From: Aurantimicrobium minutum
GTDB lineage: Bacteria > Actinomycetota > Actinomycetes > Actinomycetales > Microbacteriaceae
Assembly: GCF_002355535.1 (NCBI RefSeq)
Contig: NZ_AP017457.1
Span: forward strand, 1,240,001-1,304,000
DNA: 64,000 nucleotides
Direction: 5' to 3'
Below, piece by piece: positions 9,852-20,454 of this stretch. How positions within the stretch are numbered: the stretch's first letter is position 1; the number at the start of each line of letters is the position of its first letter. The position numbers and the translations under genes were made by a program. A model generated the notes under the pieces. It did not search any database. It saw only the letters and a program-made list of their open reading frames with translations, and had not been told where the DNA came from.

Positions 9852-10439
9852 CTAGGCCTGAACGCCGGCAGCAGCGAGAGCGTCAACGATGCGACCGGTC
9901 ACTTCTTCGACTGCACCAAGACCGTCAACGGTGACAACAATGCCGCGAGCAGAGTAGGTGTCGATCAGTGGTGCGGTCTGCTCTTCATAGACAGACATGC
10001 GGTGACGGATGACCTCTTCAGTGTCGTCCGCGCGACCTTCAATTTCAGCACGCTTGAGCAAGCGCCCCACCACAACATCAGTGTCTGCGGTAATCAGAAC
10101 AACAGCATCGAGAGCCTTCCCGTCAGCGGAAAGCATCCGGTCGAGCTCATTCACCTGGTCAATGGTGCGAGGGTACCCGTCAAGGAGAAAACCATTCGCA
10201 GCGTCTGCTTCGTGCAGGCGGTCTTCGACGATGGAGTTCGTCAGCGAATCTGGAACGTACTCACCGCGAGCCAAGATGGCCTTCACCTCAAGACCCAACG
10301 GAGTCTCGTTCTTGACGTTGGCGCGGAAGATATCTCCCGTAGAAATAGCGGGAATACCGTATGTTTCGGCGAGGATTGCTGCCTGAGTACCCTTACCTGC
10401 TCCGGGTGGTCCAATCAGCAGCAGGCGAGTACCAGTCAT
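9852..10439 (-). CDS. adk: adenylate kinase, short-lid form
   Basis: Balances AMP, ADP and ATP. The P-loop is LLIGPPGAGKGTQA near the N-terminus, followed by STGDIFRANV and DGYPRTIDQV. The lid between GRLLKRAEIEGRADD and EEVIRHRM is short and has no cysteines, as in actinobacterial enzymes, which explains the 195-residue length. Its start overlaps the end of secY by one base. Confidence 0.96.
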   Translation of the reverse strand: MTGTRLLLIGPPGAGKGTQAAILAETYGIPAISTGDIFRANVKNETPLGLEVKAILARGEYVPDSLTNSIVEDRLHEADAANGFLLDGYPRTIDQVNELDRMLSADGKALDAVVLITADTDVVVGRLLKRAEIEGRADDTEEVIRHRMSVYEEQTAPLIDTYSARGIVVTVDGLGAVEEVTGRIVDALAAAGVQA

Positions 10440-11761
10440 TATCGCAATAGCCCTTCATAGTGGCGCTGTTGTAACTGTGAATCAATCTGCTTCACGGTCT
10501 CCAGCCCGACACCTACAACGATAAGTATAGATGTTCCACCAAAAGTGAAGGAGGTGCTGGCGCCTGCCAGAGCGAGCACGATAAGGGGCAAAATCGCGAC
10601 GAGACCCAGGTAGAGCGAACCAGGCAAGGTGATGCGAGTGAGCACGTAGTCGAGGTATTCGGCAGTGGGGCGACCGGCACGAATACCGGGGATGAAGCCA
10701 CCGTATTGCTTCATGTTGTCGGCGACCTCAACAGGGTTGAAGGTGATGGCGACATAGAAGTACGTGAAGCCCACAATCAGCAGGAAGAACATGAGCATGT
10801 AGACCGGGTGGTCACCCTGCGTGAGGTAGGTAGAAATCCAGGTCACCCATGCCGCAGGCTGCTGACCAGCTGCAGGCTGGTTGAACTGTGCAATCAGTGC
10901 GGGCAGGTACAACAGTGAGGAAGCGAAGATCACGGGGACCACACCAGCCATGTTCACCTTGATGGGGATGTACGTGTTGTTACCACCGTAGGTGCGACGT
11001 CCCACAACACGCTTGGCGTACTGAACAGGAATACGACGCTGAGACTGCTCCACGAAGACAACCGCGATGATGACCACCAAGATCAGTGCCAGAACAATCA
11101 GCAGAGTGTTCAGACCGCGTGCGCTGTAGACGTTTCCGAGAGAGCGAGGGAAACCAGCTGCGATAGAGGTGAAGATCAGCAAAGACATACCGTTACCGAT
11201 ACCGCGCTCGGTGACCAGTTCAGCCATCCACATGATCAGACCGGTACCAGCGGTAAGGGTGATGACCATGAGCAGGATTGCGTACCATGCGTCGTTGGTG
11301 AGCAACTGAGAACATTCAGGAGTCGAGTTGGTTCCAAAGAGTGCGCCCGAGCGAGCAACAGTGATCAGTGTGGTCGACTGGAGGACACCAAGTGCAATGG
11401 TGAGGTAACGGGTGTACTGAGTCAGCTTGGACTGGCCAGCCTGACCTTCCTTGTACAACGTTTCAAAGTGAGGGATAACCACGCGCAGCAGCTGCACGAT
11501 AATCGACGCCGTGATGTAGGGCATGATGCCCAGAGCAAAGATGCTCAACTGGAGGAGAGCTCCACCAGAGAAGAGGTTGACGAGCTCATAGAGGCCCGAG
11601 GTGTTTTGGTTGGCATTCAAACATGCCTGAACGTTGCCAAAATCAACGTAAGGTCCGGGGATGAACGATCCCAAACGGAACAGGGTGATAATTCCCAGCG
11701 TGAAGCCAATCTTGCGGCGCAAGTCTGGAGTGCGGAAAATTCGCACAATTGCACTAATCAC
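10439..11761 (-). CDS. secY: preprotein translocase subunit SecY
   Basis: Channel subunit of the Sec translocon, with ten predicted membrane segments over 440 residues. Signature regions include GSFIPGPYVDF near the plug, LGIMPYITASIIVQLL, the cytoplasmic loop QSQRRIPVQYAKR and DNMKQYGGFIPGIRAG. It exports the sortase-anchored proteins encoded later in the window, among many others. It follows rplO by about 90 bp, the usual end of the spc operon. Confidence 0.97.
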   Translation of the reverse strand: MISAIVRIFRTPDLRRKIGFTLGIITLFRLGSFIPGPYVDFGNVQACLNANQNTSGLYELVNLFSGGALLQLSIFALGIMPYITASIIVQLLRVVIPHFETLYKEGQAGQSKLTQYTRYLTIALGVLQSTTLITVARSGALFGTNSTPECSQLLTNDAWYAILLMVITLTAGTGLIMWMAELVTERGIGNGMSLLIFTSIAAGFPRSLGNVYSARGLNTLLIVLALILVVIIAVVFVEQSQRRIPVQYAKRVVGRRTYGGNNTYIPIKVNMAGVVPVIFASSLLYLPALIAQFNQPAAGQQPAAWVTWISTYLTQGDHPVYMLMFFLLIVGFTYFYVAITFNPVEVADNMKQYGGFIPGIRAGRPTAEYLDYVLTRITLPGSLYLGLVAILPLIVLALAGASTSFTFGGTSILIVVGVGLETVKQIDSQLQQRHYEGLLR

Positions 11762-11852
11762 AAATGACTCCTGTAAATCTTGGGGGTTGTAACGCGTACT
11801 GGCTCCCCCTGCGGGGAGCCAGTAACGCTACGTTTGCGCAACCAGCAGGTGG

Positions 11853-12557
11853 TTACTTGATCGAACCGCCTGCAGCCACGATCTTCTGCTCTGCTGAGCT
11901 CGAGACCTTGTCAACTGCAATGTTCAGCTTAACAGCGATGTCGCCGTTACCAAGAACCTTGACCTTTTCGTTCTTGCGAACCGCGCCCTTGGCTACGAGG
12001 TCAGCTACTGTGACATCTCCACCGTTGGGGTACAGCTCAGCGAGAGCATCCAGGTTCACAACCTGGTACTCAACACGGAAGGGGTTCTTGAAGCCGCGGA
12101 GCTTGGGGGTACGCATGTGCAGAGGCATCTGTCCACCCTCGAAGCCGATCTTGACCTGGTAACGAGCCTTCGTTCCCTTGGTACCACGACCTGCAGTCTT
12201 ACCCTTAGAACCTTCACCACGACCTACGCGGGTGCGAGCCTTCTTCGCGCCCTCAGCGGGACGAAGGTGGTGCACCTTAAGGACGTGCTCACGAGGTTCA
12301 GCAGCAGCCTTCTTCGCAGCAGGCTTCTTTGCGGCAGCAGCCTTGGGAGCCTCAGCCTGAGCTTCGGTCTTCTCAGCAGCTGGCTTAGCGGCAGCCTTGG
12401 GAGCAGCCTTTGCAGCAGGGGCCTTTTCTGCAGCTGGCTTTGCAGCAGCCTTAGGTGCAGCAGCTTTGGCAGCAGGTGCCTTCGCGGCGGCAGCCTTAGG
12501 AGCAGCAGCCTTTGCAGCTGGAGCCTTCTTTGCGGCTTCCTTCTTCTCTTCAGCCAT
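11853..12557 (-). CDS. rplO: 50S ribosomal protein L15 with a 90-residue Ala/Lys/Pro N-terminal extension
   Basis: The ribosomal part begins near residue 92 with [21 protein letters not shown] and [19 protein letters not shown], and runs to the C-terminus. Before it lie 90 residues of Ala, Lys, Pro and Glu only, like a histone H1 tail. The ATG at 12557 overlaps the stop codon of rpmD (TAATG), so translational coupling supports the long form. L15 proteins are usually about 145-150 residues. Confidence 0.93.
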   Translation of the reverse strand: MAEEKKEAAKKAPAAKAAAPKAAAAKAPAAKAAAPKAAAKPAAEKAPAAKAAPKAAAKPAAEKTEAQAEAPKAAAAKKPAAKKAAAEPREHVLKVHHLRPAEGAKKARTRVGRGEGSKGKTAGRGTKGTKARYQVKIGFEGGQMPLHMRTPKLRGFKNPFRVEYQVVNLDALAELYPNGGDVTVADLVAKGAVRKNEKVKVLGNGDIAVKLNIAVDKVSSSAEQKIVAAGGSIK

Positions 12558-12742
12558 TAGTCAATCTCCTCGACCTTGACGAGGTGAGCCACGGTGCGAA
12601 CGTATCCGCGAGTTACCGGGCTGTCCTCTTTGACGACGATGTCGCCAATGCGCTTGAGACCCAGGCTACGAAGAGTGTCGCGCTGGTTCTGCTTTTCGCT
12701 AATTACGGACTTGATCTGTGTGACCTTTAGACGAGCAGCCAT
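12557..12742 (-). CDS. rpmD: 50S ribosomal protein L30
   Basis: A 61-residue protein beginning [20 protein letters not shown] and continuing [20 protein letters not shown], the L30 signature. It overlaps rpsE upstream and rplO downstream by one base each, so translation of the three is probably coupled. Confidence 0.95.
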   Translation of the reverse strand: MAARLKVTQIKSVISEKQNQRDTLRSLGLKRIGDIVVKEDSPVTRGYVRTVAHLVKVEEID

Positions 12743-13422
12743 TAGGCACCTGCCTTTGCAGCCTCAGCTTCTGCGCGCACGAGGCGTGCAGGAGCAACCT
12801 GGTCAAAGTCCAGACCACGACGTGCAGCAACGGCGCGAGGCTCTTCGAGCTGCTTCAGTGCTTCCACGGTGGCGTGAACAATGTTGATGGTGTTGGACGA
12901 ACCGAGAGACTTGCTCAGTACGTCGTGGATACCTGCGCACTCGAGTACGGCACGCACTGGACCACCGGCGATAACACCGGTACCTGCAGCAGCGGGACGA
13001 AGGAGTACAACACCGGCAGCTGCCTCGCCCTGAACGGGGTGAGGAATGGTGTTACCGGTGCGTGGTACGCGGAAGAAAGCCTTCTTAGCTTCTTCAACAC
13101 CCTTGGAGATAGCGAGGGGAACTTCCTTCGCCTTACCGTAGCCAACGCCAACCATACCGTTACCGTCACCCACGACGACGAGAGCGGTGAAGCTAAAGCG
13201 ACGACCACCCTTGACCACCTTGGATACACGGTTGATGGTAACGACGCGCTCGAGGAACTGGCTCTTCTCAGCGTCGCGATCGCGGTTGCGATCCTTGTTG
13301 GGGTTGCGCTCACGGCCACCACGGCGAGCCTCACGAGGCTCGTTGGTGGTGTCTACGAGTGCAGTCTCCACAGCTGCTGCTTCTGCAACAACTTCAGTTT
13401 CGTTAACAGTGTTCTCGCTCAC
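12742..13422 (-). CDS. rpsE: 30S ribosomal protein S5
   Basis: Accuracy protein of the small subunit. The double-stranded-RNA-binding fold starts near residue 56 ([20 protein letters not shown]), followed by [20 protein letters not shown] and [16 protein letters not shown]-like sequence. The first 55 residues are an acidic then Arg/Asn/Asp-rich extension. It overlaps rplR by four bases. Confidence 0.96.
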   Translation of the reverse strand: MSENTVNETEVVAEAAAVETALVDTTNEPREARRGGRERNPNKDRNRDRDAEKSQFLERVVTINRVSKVVKGGRRFSFTALVVVGDGNGMVGVGYGKAKEVPLAISKGVEEAKKAFFRVPRTGNTIPHPVQGEAAAGVVLLRPAAAGTGVIAGGPVRAVLECAGIHDVLSKSLGSSNTINIVHATVEALKQLEEPRAVAARRGLDFDQVAPARLVRAEAEAAKAGA

Positions 13423-13790
13423 AGGCTCAATCCACCCTCTCGAGCTCCATCGGCGATCGCGGCAACGCGACCGGCGTACTTGTTTCCACCGCGGTCAAAG
13501 ACAACAGCTTCAATTCCAACCTTCTTTGCACGCTCAGCGACGAGTTCGCCAACCTTGCGAGCCTTAGCGGTCTTGTCACCAGCGAATGTGCGCATGTCGG
13601 ACTCGAGGGTCGATGCCGAAGCAACGGTGACACCCTGTGAGTCGTCGACGAGCTGAACAAATACGTGGCGTGCGGAACGGGTGACGACCAGACGTGGACG
13701 TGCAGCAGTTCCTTCGATCTTCTTGCGAAGACGTGCGTGACGGCGGTCGCGTGCGGCCGACTTGGACTTTCCTCGGGTTCCGAGTGCCAT
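13419..13790 (-). CDS. rplR: 50S ribosomal protein L18
   Basis: 5S rRNA-binding protein of 123 residues. Shows [40 protein letters not shown] and the C-terminal [20 protein letters not shown]. Two bases separate it from rplF and four bases overlap rpsE. Confidence 0.96.
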   Translation of the reverse strand: MALGTRGKSKSAARDRRHARLRKKIEGTAARPRLVVTRSARHVFVQLVDDSQGVTVASASTLESDMRTFAGDKTAKARKVGELVAERAKKVGIEAVVFDRGGNKYAGRVAAIADGAREGGLSL

Positions 13791-13792
13791 GG

Positions 13793-14329
13793 CTACTTAC
13801 CAGCCTTTCCAGCCTTGCGGCGAACAACTTCGCCGGCGTAACGCACACCCTTGCCCTTGTATGGCTCTGGCTTGCGCAGCTTACGAATGTTGGCAGCAAC
13901 TTCACCGACGGCTTGCTTGTCGATGCCGCTCACGATGAGCTTGTTGTTGCCCTCAACAGTGAAGGTGATGCCTGCAGGAGGCTCCACGGTGATGGGGTGC
14001 GAGTAGCCGAGTGCGAACTCAACACCAGCGCCCTTAGAAGCAACACGGTAACCGGTACCGACTACTTCGAGGCCCTTTTCGTAGCCCTGGGTTACGCCAA
14101 CAATCTGGTTAGCGATGAGGGTACGGGTCAAACCGTGCAGCGAACGCGAGTTGCGCTCGTCATCGGGACGGCTCACAACTACCTGGTTCTCCTCAATCAC
14201 AGCAGTGATTGGAGCAGAAATGGTGAGCTTGAGTTCGCCCTTAGGACCCTTGGTAGTAACGTCCTGACCATCAATGGTCACGGTTACACCACCAGGGATG
14301 TCAATAGGAAGACGACCAATACGTGACAT
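13793..14329 (-). CDS. rplF: 50S ribosomal protein L6
   Basis: 178-residue protein near the factor-binding site of the large subunit. Start [21 protein letters not shown]-terminal signature [20 protein letters not shown]. It follows rpsH by six bases in the spc operon. Confidence 0.96.
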   Translation of the reverse strand: MSRIGRLPIDIPGGVTVTIDGQDVTTKGPKGELKLTISAPITAVIEENQVVVSRPDDERNSRSLHGLTRTLIANQIVGVTQGYEKGLEVVGTGYRVASKGAGVEFALGYSHPITVEPPAGITFTVEGNNKLIVSGIDKQAVGEVAANIRKLRKPEPYKGKGVRYAGEVVRRKAGKAGK

Positions 14330-14335
14330 TCTCGG

Positions 14336-14734
14336 TTACCACACGTAGGCGAGGACTTCCCCACCTACGCCCTTCTTCTCAGCCTGACGGTCAGTGAGAA
14401 GACCGCTAGAGGTGGACAGAATGGCGATACCGAGGCCACCGAGGACCTTGGGGATTTCGTTCGACTTTGCGTAGACACGAAGACCAGGCTTCGATACACG
14501 CTTGATACCGACGATAGAAGCGTGGCGGTCTGCACTGTACTTGAGGTTCAGTGTCAGGGTCTTGCCTACGCGTGCATCTGCAACTTCCCAACCAGCGATG
14601 TAACCCTCAGATTTGAGGATTTCGGCAATGCCGGTCTTGAGCTTGCTGTTCGGCATGGACACGGAGTCGTGGTGTGCCGAGTTAGCGTTGCGCAGTCTGG
14701 TCAGCATATCTGCGACCGGATCTGTCATTGTCAT
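14336..14734 (-). CDS. rpsH: 30S ribosomal protein S8
   Basis: Assembly protein that binds helix 21 of 16S rRNA and, in some bacteria, its own operon m[23 protein letters not shown] opens the protein and [20 protein letters not shown] closes it. AAGGA lies seven bases before the ATG at 14734, favouring this start over the ATG two codons later. No S14 gene lies between it and rplE. Confidence 0.96.
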   Translation of the reverse strand: MTMTDPVADMLTRLRNANSAHHDSVSMPNSKLKTGIAEILKSEGYIAGWEVADARVGKTLTLNLKYSADRHASIVGIKRVSKPGLRVYAKSNEIPKVLGGLGIAILSTSSGLLTDRQAEKKGVGGEVLAYVW

Positions 14735-14794
14735 GTGTTTATCCTTTTTTCACCAGGTTTCGCCATCCGTTACGCGGGTGGCGACCTGTGGTGC

Positions 14795-15382
14795 TTAGTT
14801 GGTAGAGGTGTCTACCGACTTGAATGGGAAGCCCAGTGCACGAAGCAATGCGCGTCCCTCGGTGTCGTTCTTGGCAGTCGTCACAACAGTGATGTCCATA
14901 CCGCGAGGACGGTCGATTTTGTCCTGGTTGATCTCGTGGAACATTGTCTGCTCGGTGAGACCAAAGGTGTAGTTTCCGTGTCCGTCGAACTGGCGGTCGG
15001 AAAGACCACGGAAGTCACGGATACGAGGAAGAGCCAGCGACAGTGTGCGGTCCAGGAATTCCCACATGCGGTCACCACGGAGGGTAACGTGTGCACCAAT
15101 GGGCTGACCTTCACGCAGCTTGAACTGTGCGATTGACTTGCGAGCCTTGGTAACCGAAGGCTTCTGGCCAGTGATAGCGGTCAGGTCAGCGACGGCGAAG
15201 TCGATGAGCTTTCCATCCTTGGCTGCTTCACCAACACCCATGTTCACCACGATCTTGGTGAGGGTTGGGATCTCGTGAACGTTCTTCAGGCCGAGTTCAG
15301 TGGCCAGAGCCTGCTGAAGTTCTGCCTTGTACTTTGCCTTGAGACGTGGCTGGATTTTGCCAGCTACTGCGGTGTTCGTCAT
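14795..15382 (-). CDS. rplE: 50S ribosomal protein L5
   Basis: 5S rRNA-binding protein at the central protuberance. Signatures are [37 protein letters not shown] and [20 protein letters not shown]. 195 residues. Its start overlaps the rplX stop by one base. Confidence 0.96.
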   Translation of the reverse strand: MTNTAVAGKIQPRLKAKYKAELQQALATELGLKNVHEIPTLTKIVVNMGVGEAAKDGKLIDFAVADLTAITGQKPSVTKARKSIAQFKLREGQPIGAHVTLRGDRMWEFLDRTLSLALPRIRDFRGLSDRQFDGHGNYTFGLTEQTMFHEINQDKIDRPRGMDITVVTTAKNDTEGRALLRALGFPFKSVDTSTN

Positions 15383-15741
15383 TACAGGTCCTTACCTGAC
15401 TTCTTGGCGTAACGGACGCGCACGGTCTTGCTTGCGCCGTTCTTGGTGACAGTCTCGGTGCGGAAACCAACGCGAGTTGGCTTCTTGGTCGAGGGGTCAA
15501 CAATTGCCACGTTTGAAATGTGGATCGAAGCCTCAACGGTCTCGATACCACCGGTCTTGGTGCCGCGGTCGGACTGACCAACGCGGCTGTGCTTGGTTAC
15601 GTAGTTGACACCCTCAACGATGACGCGGTTGCGATCGGTGAGAACCTCAATTACCTTGCCCTGCTTGCCACGGTCTCCGCCGCGAGCCTGGCTACGACCA
15701 GTGATGACCTGTACGAGGTCACCCTTCTTGATGTTTGCCAT
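15382..15741 (-). CDS. rplX: 50S ribosomal protein L24
   Basis: Assembly initiator with an N-terminal KOW motif: [20 protein letters not shown] then [19 protein letters not shown]. 119 residues. Two bases separate it from rplN. Confidence 0.96.
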   Translation of the reverse strand: MANIKKGDLVQVITGRSQARGGDRGKQGKVIEVLTDRNRVIVEGVNYVTKHSRVGQSDRGTKTGGIETVEASIHISNVAIVDPSTKKPTRVGFRTETVTKNGASKTVRVRYAKKSGKDL

Positions 15742-15743
15742 GA

Positions 15744-16112
15744 CTAGATAACCTCCGGAGCCAATGAAACAATCTTCATGAACTTCTTGTCGCGCAGTTC
15801 GCGACCGACAGGACCGAAGATACGAGTACCGCGAGGCTCGCCATCCGACTTGAGGATGACAGCTGCGTTCTCATCGAACTTGATGTAGGAACCGTCGGGA
15901 CGACGGGTCGACTTGACGGTACGAACGACGACAGCCTTAACGACGTCACCCTTCTTCACGTTTCCGCCGGGGATAGCGTCCTTGACGGTTGCCACGATAA
16001 CGTCACCGAGACCGGCGTAACGACGACCGGAACCACCGAGAACACGAATCGTGAGCAGCTCCTTGGCGCCGGTGTTGTCGGCAACCTTGACGCGTGATTC
16101 TTGCTGAAGCAC
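15744..16112 (-). CDS. rplN: 50S ribosomal protein L14
   Basis: 122-residue protein at the subunit interface. Starts [20 protein letters not shown]; contains [19 protein letters not shown] and ends [12 protein letters not shown]. All are near-invariant features. Confidence 0.97.
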   Translation of the reverse strand: MLQQESRVKVADNTGAKELLTIRVLGGSGRRYAGLGDVIVATVKDAIPGGNVKKGDVVKAVVVRTVKSTRRPDGSYIKFDENAAVILKSDGEPRGTRIFGPVGRELRDKKFMKIVSLAPEVI

Positions 16113-16143
16113 TTCTAACTCCTTTTACGAAGTAGGCCAGGGC

Positions 16144-16440
16144 CTACTTAGCCTTCTCGACGATTTCGACCAGGCGCCAGCGCTTGGAAGCGCTGAGCGG
16201 ACGGGTCTCGCTGATAACAACCAGGTCACCGATGCCGGCAGTGTTGAGCTCATCGTGAGCCTTCACCTTCGAGCTGCGGCGAATAACCTTGCCGTAGAGA
16301 GGGTGCTTCACGCGGTCTTCAACCTCAACAACGATGGTCTTGTCCATCTTGTCGCTGGTGACGTAGCCACGACGAACCTTGCGGTAACCGCGAACGATTG
16401 CCTCAGTCTCTTCGGCCTTCTTAGCCTTTGCGGTAGCCAT
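16144..16440 (-). CDS. rpsQ: 30S ribosomal protein S17
   Basis: Primary 16S rRNA-binding protein with an OB fold: [20 protein letters not shown] then [19 protein letters not shown] and [20 protein letters not shown]. 98 residues. One-base overlap with rpmC. Confidence 0.96.
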   Translation of the reverse strand: MATAKAKKAEETEAIVRGYRKVRRGYVTSDKMDKTIVVEVEDRVKHPLYGKVIRRSSKVKAHDELNTAGIGDLVVISETRPLSASKRWRLVEIVEKAK

Positions 16441-16742
16441 TATTCGGTCTCCTCCGCGGTCTCGGCCTTAGCGGCCTTGGTCTTCTTCTCAGCCTTAGCT
16501 GGAGCAGCAGCTACAGCAGGCGTTGCACGAATACCGAGCTCGCGCTCACGGAGAACCGTGTAGATGCGTGCGATATCGCGCTTGACAGCACGGAGGCGTC
16601 CGTGGCTCTCGAGCTGACCGGTAGCAGACTGGAAGCGCAGGTTGAACAGCTCTTCCTTTGCCTTACGGAGCTCTTCTACGAGGCGCTCGTTGTCAAAAGT
16701 GTCGAGTTCGTTGGGACGAAGCTCCTTGGATCCGACAGCCAT
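16440..16742 (-). CDS. rpmC: 50S ribosomal protein L29
   Basis: Exit-tunnel protein. The L29 part covers residues 1-75 ([20 protein letters not shown], then [14 protein letters not shown]). A tail of about 25 Ala, Lys and Glu residues follows, one of several low-complexity extensions in this cluster. It overlaps its neighbours rplP and rpsQ by one base each. Confidence 0.95.
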   Translation of the reverse strand: MAVGSKELRPNELDTFDNERLVEELRKAKEELFNLRFQSATGQLESHGRLRAVKRDIARIYTVLRERELGIRATPAVAAAPAKAEKKTKAAKAETAEETE

Positions 16743-17161
16743 TATGCGTCTCCCTCCTCGCGCTTGATGATGCGTGCCTTGAGGGGCAGCTTGTGGATTG
16801 CACGAGTCATTGCTTCACGAGCAATGGTCTCGTTCACACCGCTGAGCTCAAAGAGGACGCGGCCTGGCTTGACGTTAGCCACCCACCACTCTGGTGAACC
16901 CTTACCGGAACCCATACGAGTTTCAGCTGGCTTCTTGGTCAGAGGACGGTCAGGGTAGATGTTGATCCAAACCTTTCCACCACGCTTGATGTGACGGGTC
17001 ATCGCGATACGAGCAGACTCGATCTGACGGTTGGTCACATACGCGGGGGTCAGTGCCTGGATACCGAATTCACCGAAGGAAACCTTGGTGCCACCAGTTG
17101 CCTGGCCGGAACGGCCGGGGTGGTGCTGCTTACGGTGCTTTACACGACGTGGAATCAACAT
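16742..17161 (-). CDS. rplP: 50S ribosomal protein L16
   Basis: 139-residue protein near the A-site tRNA elbow. [19 protein letters not shown] start, [40 protein letters not shown]. It follows rpsC by two bases. Confidence 0.97.
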   Translation of the reverse strand: MLIPRRVKHRKQHHPGRSGQATGGTKVSFGEFGIQALTPAYVTNRQIESARIAMTRHIKRGGKVWINIYPDRPLTKKPAETRMGSGKGSPEWWVANVKPGRVLFELSGVNETIAREAMTRAIHKLPLKARIIKREEGDA

Positions 17162-17163
17162 GG

Positions 17164-17919
17164 TTATGCCTCAACTCCTGCTGGAACCGCTGCAGCCTCT
17201 GCCTTAGGGGCACGGCGTGGACGGTCGCTACGCTCGGGACGGACACTCTTCTGGTTTGCCTGCTCGCGAGCAAGCTCCTTGTTGGTGATGTCGCCCTTGT
17301 AAATCCATACCTTCACACCAATGCGGCCGAAGGTGGTCTTGGCCTCGTAGAAGCCGTAGTCGATGTTCGCGCGGAGGGTGTGCAGTGGCACACGGCCTTC
17401 ACGGTAGAACTCGGAGCGGCTCATTTCAGCGCCACCCAGACGACCGGACACCTGGATACGAATACCCTTGGCGCCAGCGCGCTGAGCGCCCTGAAGGCCC
17501 TTACGCATTGCGCGACGGAAAGCCACACGACCTGCAAGCTGCTCAGCAATACCCTGAGCTACCAGCTGAGCTTCAGCCTCAGGGTTCTTCACCTCGAGAA
17601 TGTTGAGCTGGATCTGCTTACCAGTGAGCTTTTCGAGGTCAGCGCGAATGCGCTCTGCCTCGGCGCCACGGCGACCGATCACAATGCCGGGACGGGCAGT
17701 GTGAATGTCGACGCGTACGCGGTCACGGGTGCGCTCGATCTCGATACGTGCAACACCTGCACGGTCGAGGGTCTCGCTGAGCATGTGACGGATCTTGACA
17801 TCCTCAGTCACGAAGTCGGCGTAACGCTGACCCTTCTTCGTGCTGTCGGAGAACCAACGTGACACGTGGTCAGTGGTGATTCCCAGACGGAAGCCGTAGG
17901 GGTTTACTTTTTGGCCCAT
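17164..17919 (-). CDS. rpsC: 30S ribosomal protein S3
   Basis: mRNA-entry protein. [20 protein letters not shown] start; type II KH domain with the GxxG-type loop [17 protein letters not shown]-terminal domain signature [19 protein letters not shown]. 251 residues with a short Ala/Arg-rich tail. Overlaps rplV by one base. Confidence 0.97.
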   Translation of the reverse strand: MGQKVNPYGFRLGITTDHVSRWFSDSTKKGQRYADFVTEDVKIRHMLSETLDRAGVARIEIERTRDRVRVDIHTARPGIVIGRRGAEAERIRADLEKLTGKQIQLNILEVKNPEAEAQLVAQGIAEQLAGRVAFRRAMRKGLQGAQRAGAKGIRIQVSGRLGGAEMSRSEFYREGRVPLHTLRANIDYGFYEAKTTFGRIGVKVWIYKGDITNKELAREQANQKSVRPERSDRPRRAPKAEAAAVPAGVEA

Positions 17920-18314
17920 TACTTGGCCTCCTTCTTCGCAGCCTTGCCAGCAACCTCGAGCTCGTCGGGGGTAGCAAGTACGACAGTGATGTGGCTGGTG
18001 CGCTTCAAGATCTTGAATGCGCGACCCTGTGCACGGGGACGGAAACGCTTCAGGGTTGCACCCTCGTCAACAAAAGCTGCTGAAACGAAGAGGTCCTGCT
18101 CGTCGAGGAATGCGTTAGACGCATCTGCCTTGACGCGAGCGTTAGCGATTGCCGAAGCAACAAGCTTGTATACGGGCTCGGAAGCGGTCTGAGGTGCGAA
18201 CCTCAGAATCGCGAGAGCTTCGTGAGCCTGCTTTCCACGGATGAGGTTAACAACGCGTCGGGCCTTCATCGGGGTAACGCGGATGTGACGCACGCGTGCG
18301 ACTGACTCCACCAT
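17919..18314 (-). CDS. rplV: 50S ribosomal protein L22
   Basis: Lines the peptide exit tunnel. [20 protein letters not shown] start and the beta-hairpin region [15 protein letters not shown]-like sequence near residue 90. 131 residues. It lies between rpsS and rpsC. Confidence 0.96.
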   Translation of the reverse strand: MVESVARVRHIRVTPMKARRVVNLIRGKQAHEALAILRFAPQTASEPVYKLVASAIANARVKADASNAFLDEQDLFVSAAFVDEGATLKRFRPRAQGRAFKILKRTSHITVVLATPDELEVAGKAAKKEAK

Positions 18315-18339
18315 TTTCTACTCCTTCTCGTCACCGCGA

Positions 18340-18621
18340 TTAACGGCGACGGCCCTTCTTGTCATCCTTCACGTGGCCACGGAAGGTACGAGTTGGTGCA
18401 AATTCACCAAGCTTGTGGCCGACCATGGTTTCGGTAACGAACACAGGAATGTGCTTGCGACCGTCGTGAACTGCAATCGTGTGACCGAGCATCGCGGGGA
18501 TGATCATCGATCGACGCGACCAGGTCTTGATTACGTTCTTTGTGTTGGCCTCGTTCTGGCGAACAACCTTGCGAAGCAGGTGCTCGTCAACGAAGGGGCC
18601 CTTCTTAAGACTGCGTGGCAT
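18340..18621 (-). CDS. rpsS: 30S ribosomal protein S19
   Basis: Head protein of 93 residues: [19 protein letters not shown] start, [19 protein letters not shown] and [20 protein letters not shown]. Confidence 0.97.
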   Translation of the reverse strand: MPRSLKKGPFVDEHLLRKVVRQNEANTKNVIKTWSRRSMIIPAMLGHTIAVHDGRKHIPVFVTETMVGHKLGEFAPTRTFRGHVKDDKKGRRR

Positions 18622-18636
18622 CTTCTTAAACTCCTA

Positions 18637-19473
18637 CTAGCGCTTCTTGCCGACGGTACGACGACGGACGATGAGCTTGTCGCTTTCCTGGTTAGGACGG
18701 CGTGTGCGGCCTTCCTTCTGACCCCAGGGGCTGACAGGGTGACGACCACCGGAGGTCTTACCCTCACCACCACCGTGTGGGTGGTCGACTGGGTTCATAG
18801 CAACACCACGAACGGTTGGGCGAACGCCCTTCCAACGCATACGTCCTGCTTTACCCCAGTTGATGTTGGACTGCTCTGCGTTACCAACTTCACCAATGGT
18901 GGCGCGGCAACGAGCATCAACGTTGCGGATTTCTCCCGAAGGCAGACGAAGCTGCGCGTAGGGGCCATCCTTAGCAACGAGACGAACAGATGCACCAGCC
19001 GAACGCGCCATCTTTGCGCCGCCACCGGGCTTGAGCTCGATCGCGTGGATAACGGTACCGGTAGGGATGTTCTTCAAAGGCAGGTTGTTACCTGGCTTGA
19101 TGTCGGCGCTGGGGCCGGACTCAACGAAGTCACCCTGGCTCAGCTTGTTGGGAGCCAAGATGTAGCGCTTGGTGCCGTCAACGAAGTGGAGCAGTGCAAT
19201 ACGTGCGGTGCGGTTGGGGTCGTACTCAATGTGAGCGACCTTGGCCAATACGCCGTCCTTGTCGTTACGACGGAAGTCGATAACGCGGTACTGGCGCTTG
19301 TGGCCACCACCGATGTGACGGGTAGTGATGCGACCCTGGTTGTTACGGCCACCGGTCTTGGACAGGGGGCGAAGCAACGACTTTTCAGGAGTCGAACGGG
19401 TAATTTCAGCGAAGTCCGCAACGCTCGAGCCACGACGGCCCGGGGTTGTGGGCTTGTACTTACGAATAGCCAT
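18637..19473 (-). CDS. rplB: 50S ribosomal protein L2
   Basis: Core protein next to the peptidyl transferase centre, 278 residues. [20 protein letters not shown] start, [20 protein letters not shown], and the conserved [20 protein letters not shown] loop whose His residue is functionally important in other bacteria. Confidence 0.97.
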   Translation of the reverse strand: MAIRKYKPTTPGRRGSSVADFAEITRSTPEKSLLRPLSKTGGRNNQGRITTRHIGGGHKRQYRVIDFRRNDKDGVLAKVAHIEYDPNRTARIALLHFVDGTKRYILAPNKLSQGDFVESGPSADIKPGNNLPLKNIPTGTVIHAIELKPGGGAKMARSAGASVRLVAKDGPYAQLRLPSGEIRNVDARCRATIGEVGNAEQSNINWGKAGRMRWKGVRPTVRGVAMNPVDHPHGGGEGKTSGGRHPVSPWGQKEGRTRRPNQESDKLIVRRRTVGKKR

Positions 19474-19498
19474 GATTAATCCTCTTTATCCGTTCCGC

Positions 19499-19804
19499 TT
19501 AGCCAACGGCCGTAAAGATGTCGATGGAACCGGACTTCAGAGTGACAATGGCGCGCTTGGTGTCCTTGCGCTTACCCATTCCAAACTTGGTACGGCGGGT
19601 CTTACCCTGACGGTTCAGGGTGTTGATCGAAGCAACCTCAACCGAGAAGATCTTCTCGATAGCGAGCTTGATCTCGGTCTTGTTGGAGCGAGGGTCAACC
19701 AGGAAGGTGTACTTACCTTCGTCGATCAGACCGTAGCTCTTTTCGGAGACAACCGGAGCGATGACAACATCGCGTGGGTCTTTGTTCCAAGCTGCGTTAG
19801 TCAT
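19499..19804 (-). CDS. rplW: 50S ribosomal protein L23
   Basis: Docking site for trigger factor and SRP at the tunnel exit. [20 protein letters not shown] and [20 protein letters not shown] identify it. 101 residues, one-base overlap with rplD. Confidence 0.96.
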   Translation of the reverse strand: MTNAAWNKDPRDVVIAPVVSEKSYGLIDEGKYTFLVDPRSNKTEIKLAIEKIFSVEVASINTLNRQGKTRRTKFGMGKRKDTKRAIVTLKSGSIDIFTAVG

Positions 19805-20451
19805 TACTTGGCCTCTTCCTTCTTCTTGCTGTTCACGAAGGAAGTAATTGCTTCCTGAGTGAACACGATGTCGTCAGAGACGAGCACGTCGTAAGCGTTC
19901 AGCTGGTCTGAGTTCAGAACGTGAACGTTAGGCAGGTTGCGAACGCTCTTGAGCGACAGGTCATCGTTGCGGTCAAGAACGATGAGTACGTTCTTGCTCG
20001 AAGCGATGGTGTTCAAGAACTCAGCAGCGACCTTGGTGGAAGGAGCCTTCTCACCGAATGCGGTCACAGCGTGAATACGTCCACCGCGAGCGCGGTCAGA
20101 GAGAGCACCGAGCAGAGCTGCAGCGATCATCTTCTTGGGGGTGCGCTGTGCGTAGCTACGTGGCACGGGTCCGTGCACGATGCCACCACCGGTCATGTGA
20201 GGAGCACGGATTGAACCCTGACGAGCGCGACCGGTTCCCTTCTGCTTGAAAGGCTTGCGACCTGCACCAGAAACTTCGCCACGGCCCTTGACCTTGTGCG
20301 TACCCTGACGGGCGGCAGCAAGCTGAGCGACGACAACCTGGTGGATCAGTGGGACGTTGACAGTGACATCGAACAGCTCGGCAGGAAGCTCAACAGAGCC
20401 TGCCTTCTTGCCCTTGAGGTCAACGACGTCGAGAGTGGTAACGGTAGCCAT
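19804..20451 (-). CDS. rplD: 50S ribosomal protein L4
   Basis: Assembly protein that lines the tunnel; in Escherichia coli it also represses the S10 operon. [20 protein letters not shown] followed by [20 protein letters not shown] is the family loop. 215 residues, three bases after rplC. Confidence 0.96.
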   Translation of the reverse strand: MATVTTLDVVDLKGKKAGSVELPAELFDVTVNVPLIHQVVVAQLAAARQGTHKVKGRGEVSGAGRKPFKQKGTGRARQGSIRAPHMTGGGIVHGPVPRSYAQRTPKKMIAAALLGALSDRARGGRIHAVTAFGEKAPSTKVAAEFLNTIASSKNVLIVLDRNDDLSLKSVRNLPNVHVLNSDQLNAYDVLVSDDIVFTQEAITSFVNSKKKEEAK

Positions 20452-20454
20452 GGA

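Noticed and set aside
18373-19479. 368-residue plus-strand open frame
   Set aside because: Antisense to rpsS and rplB, both certain genes.
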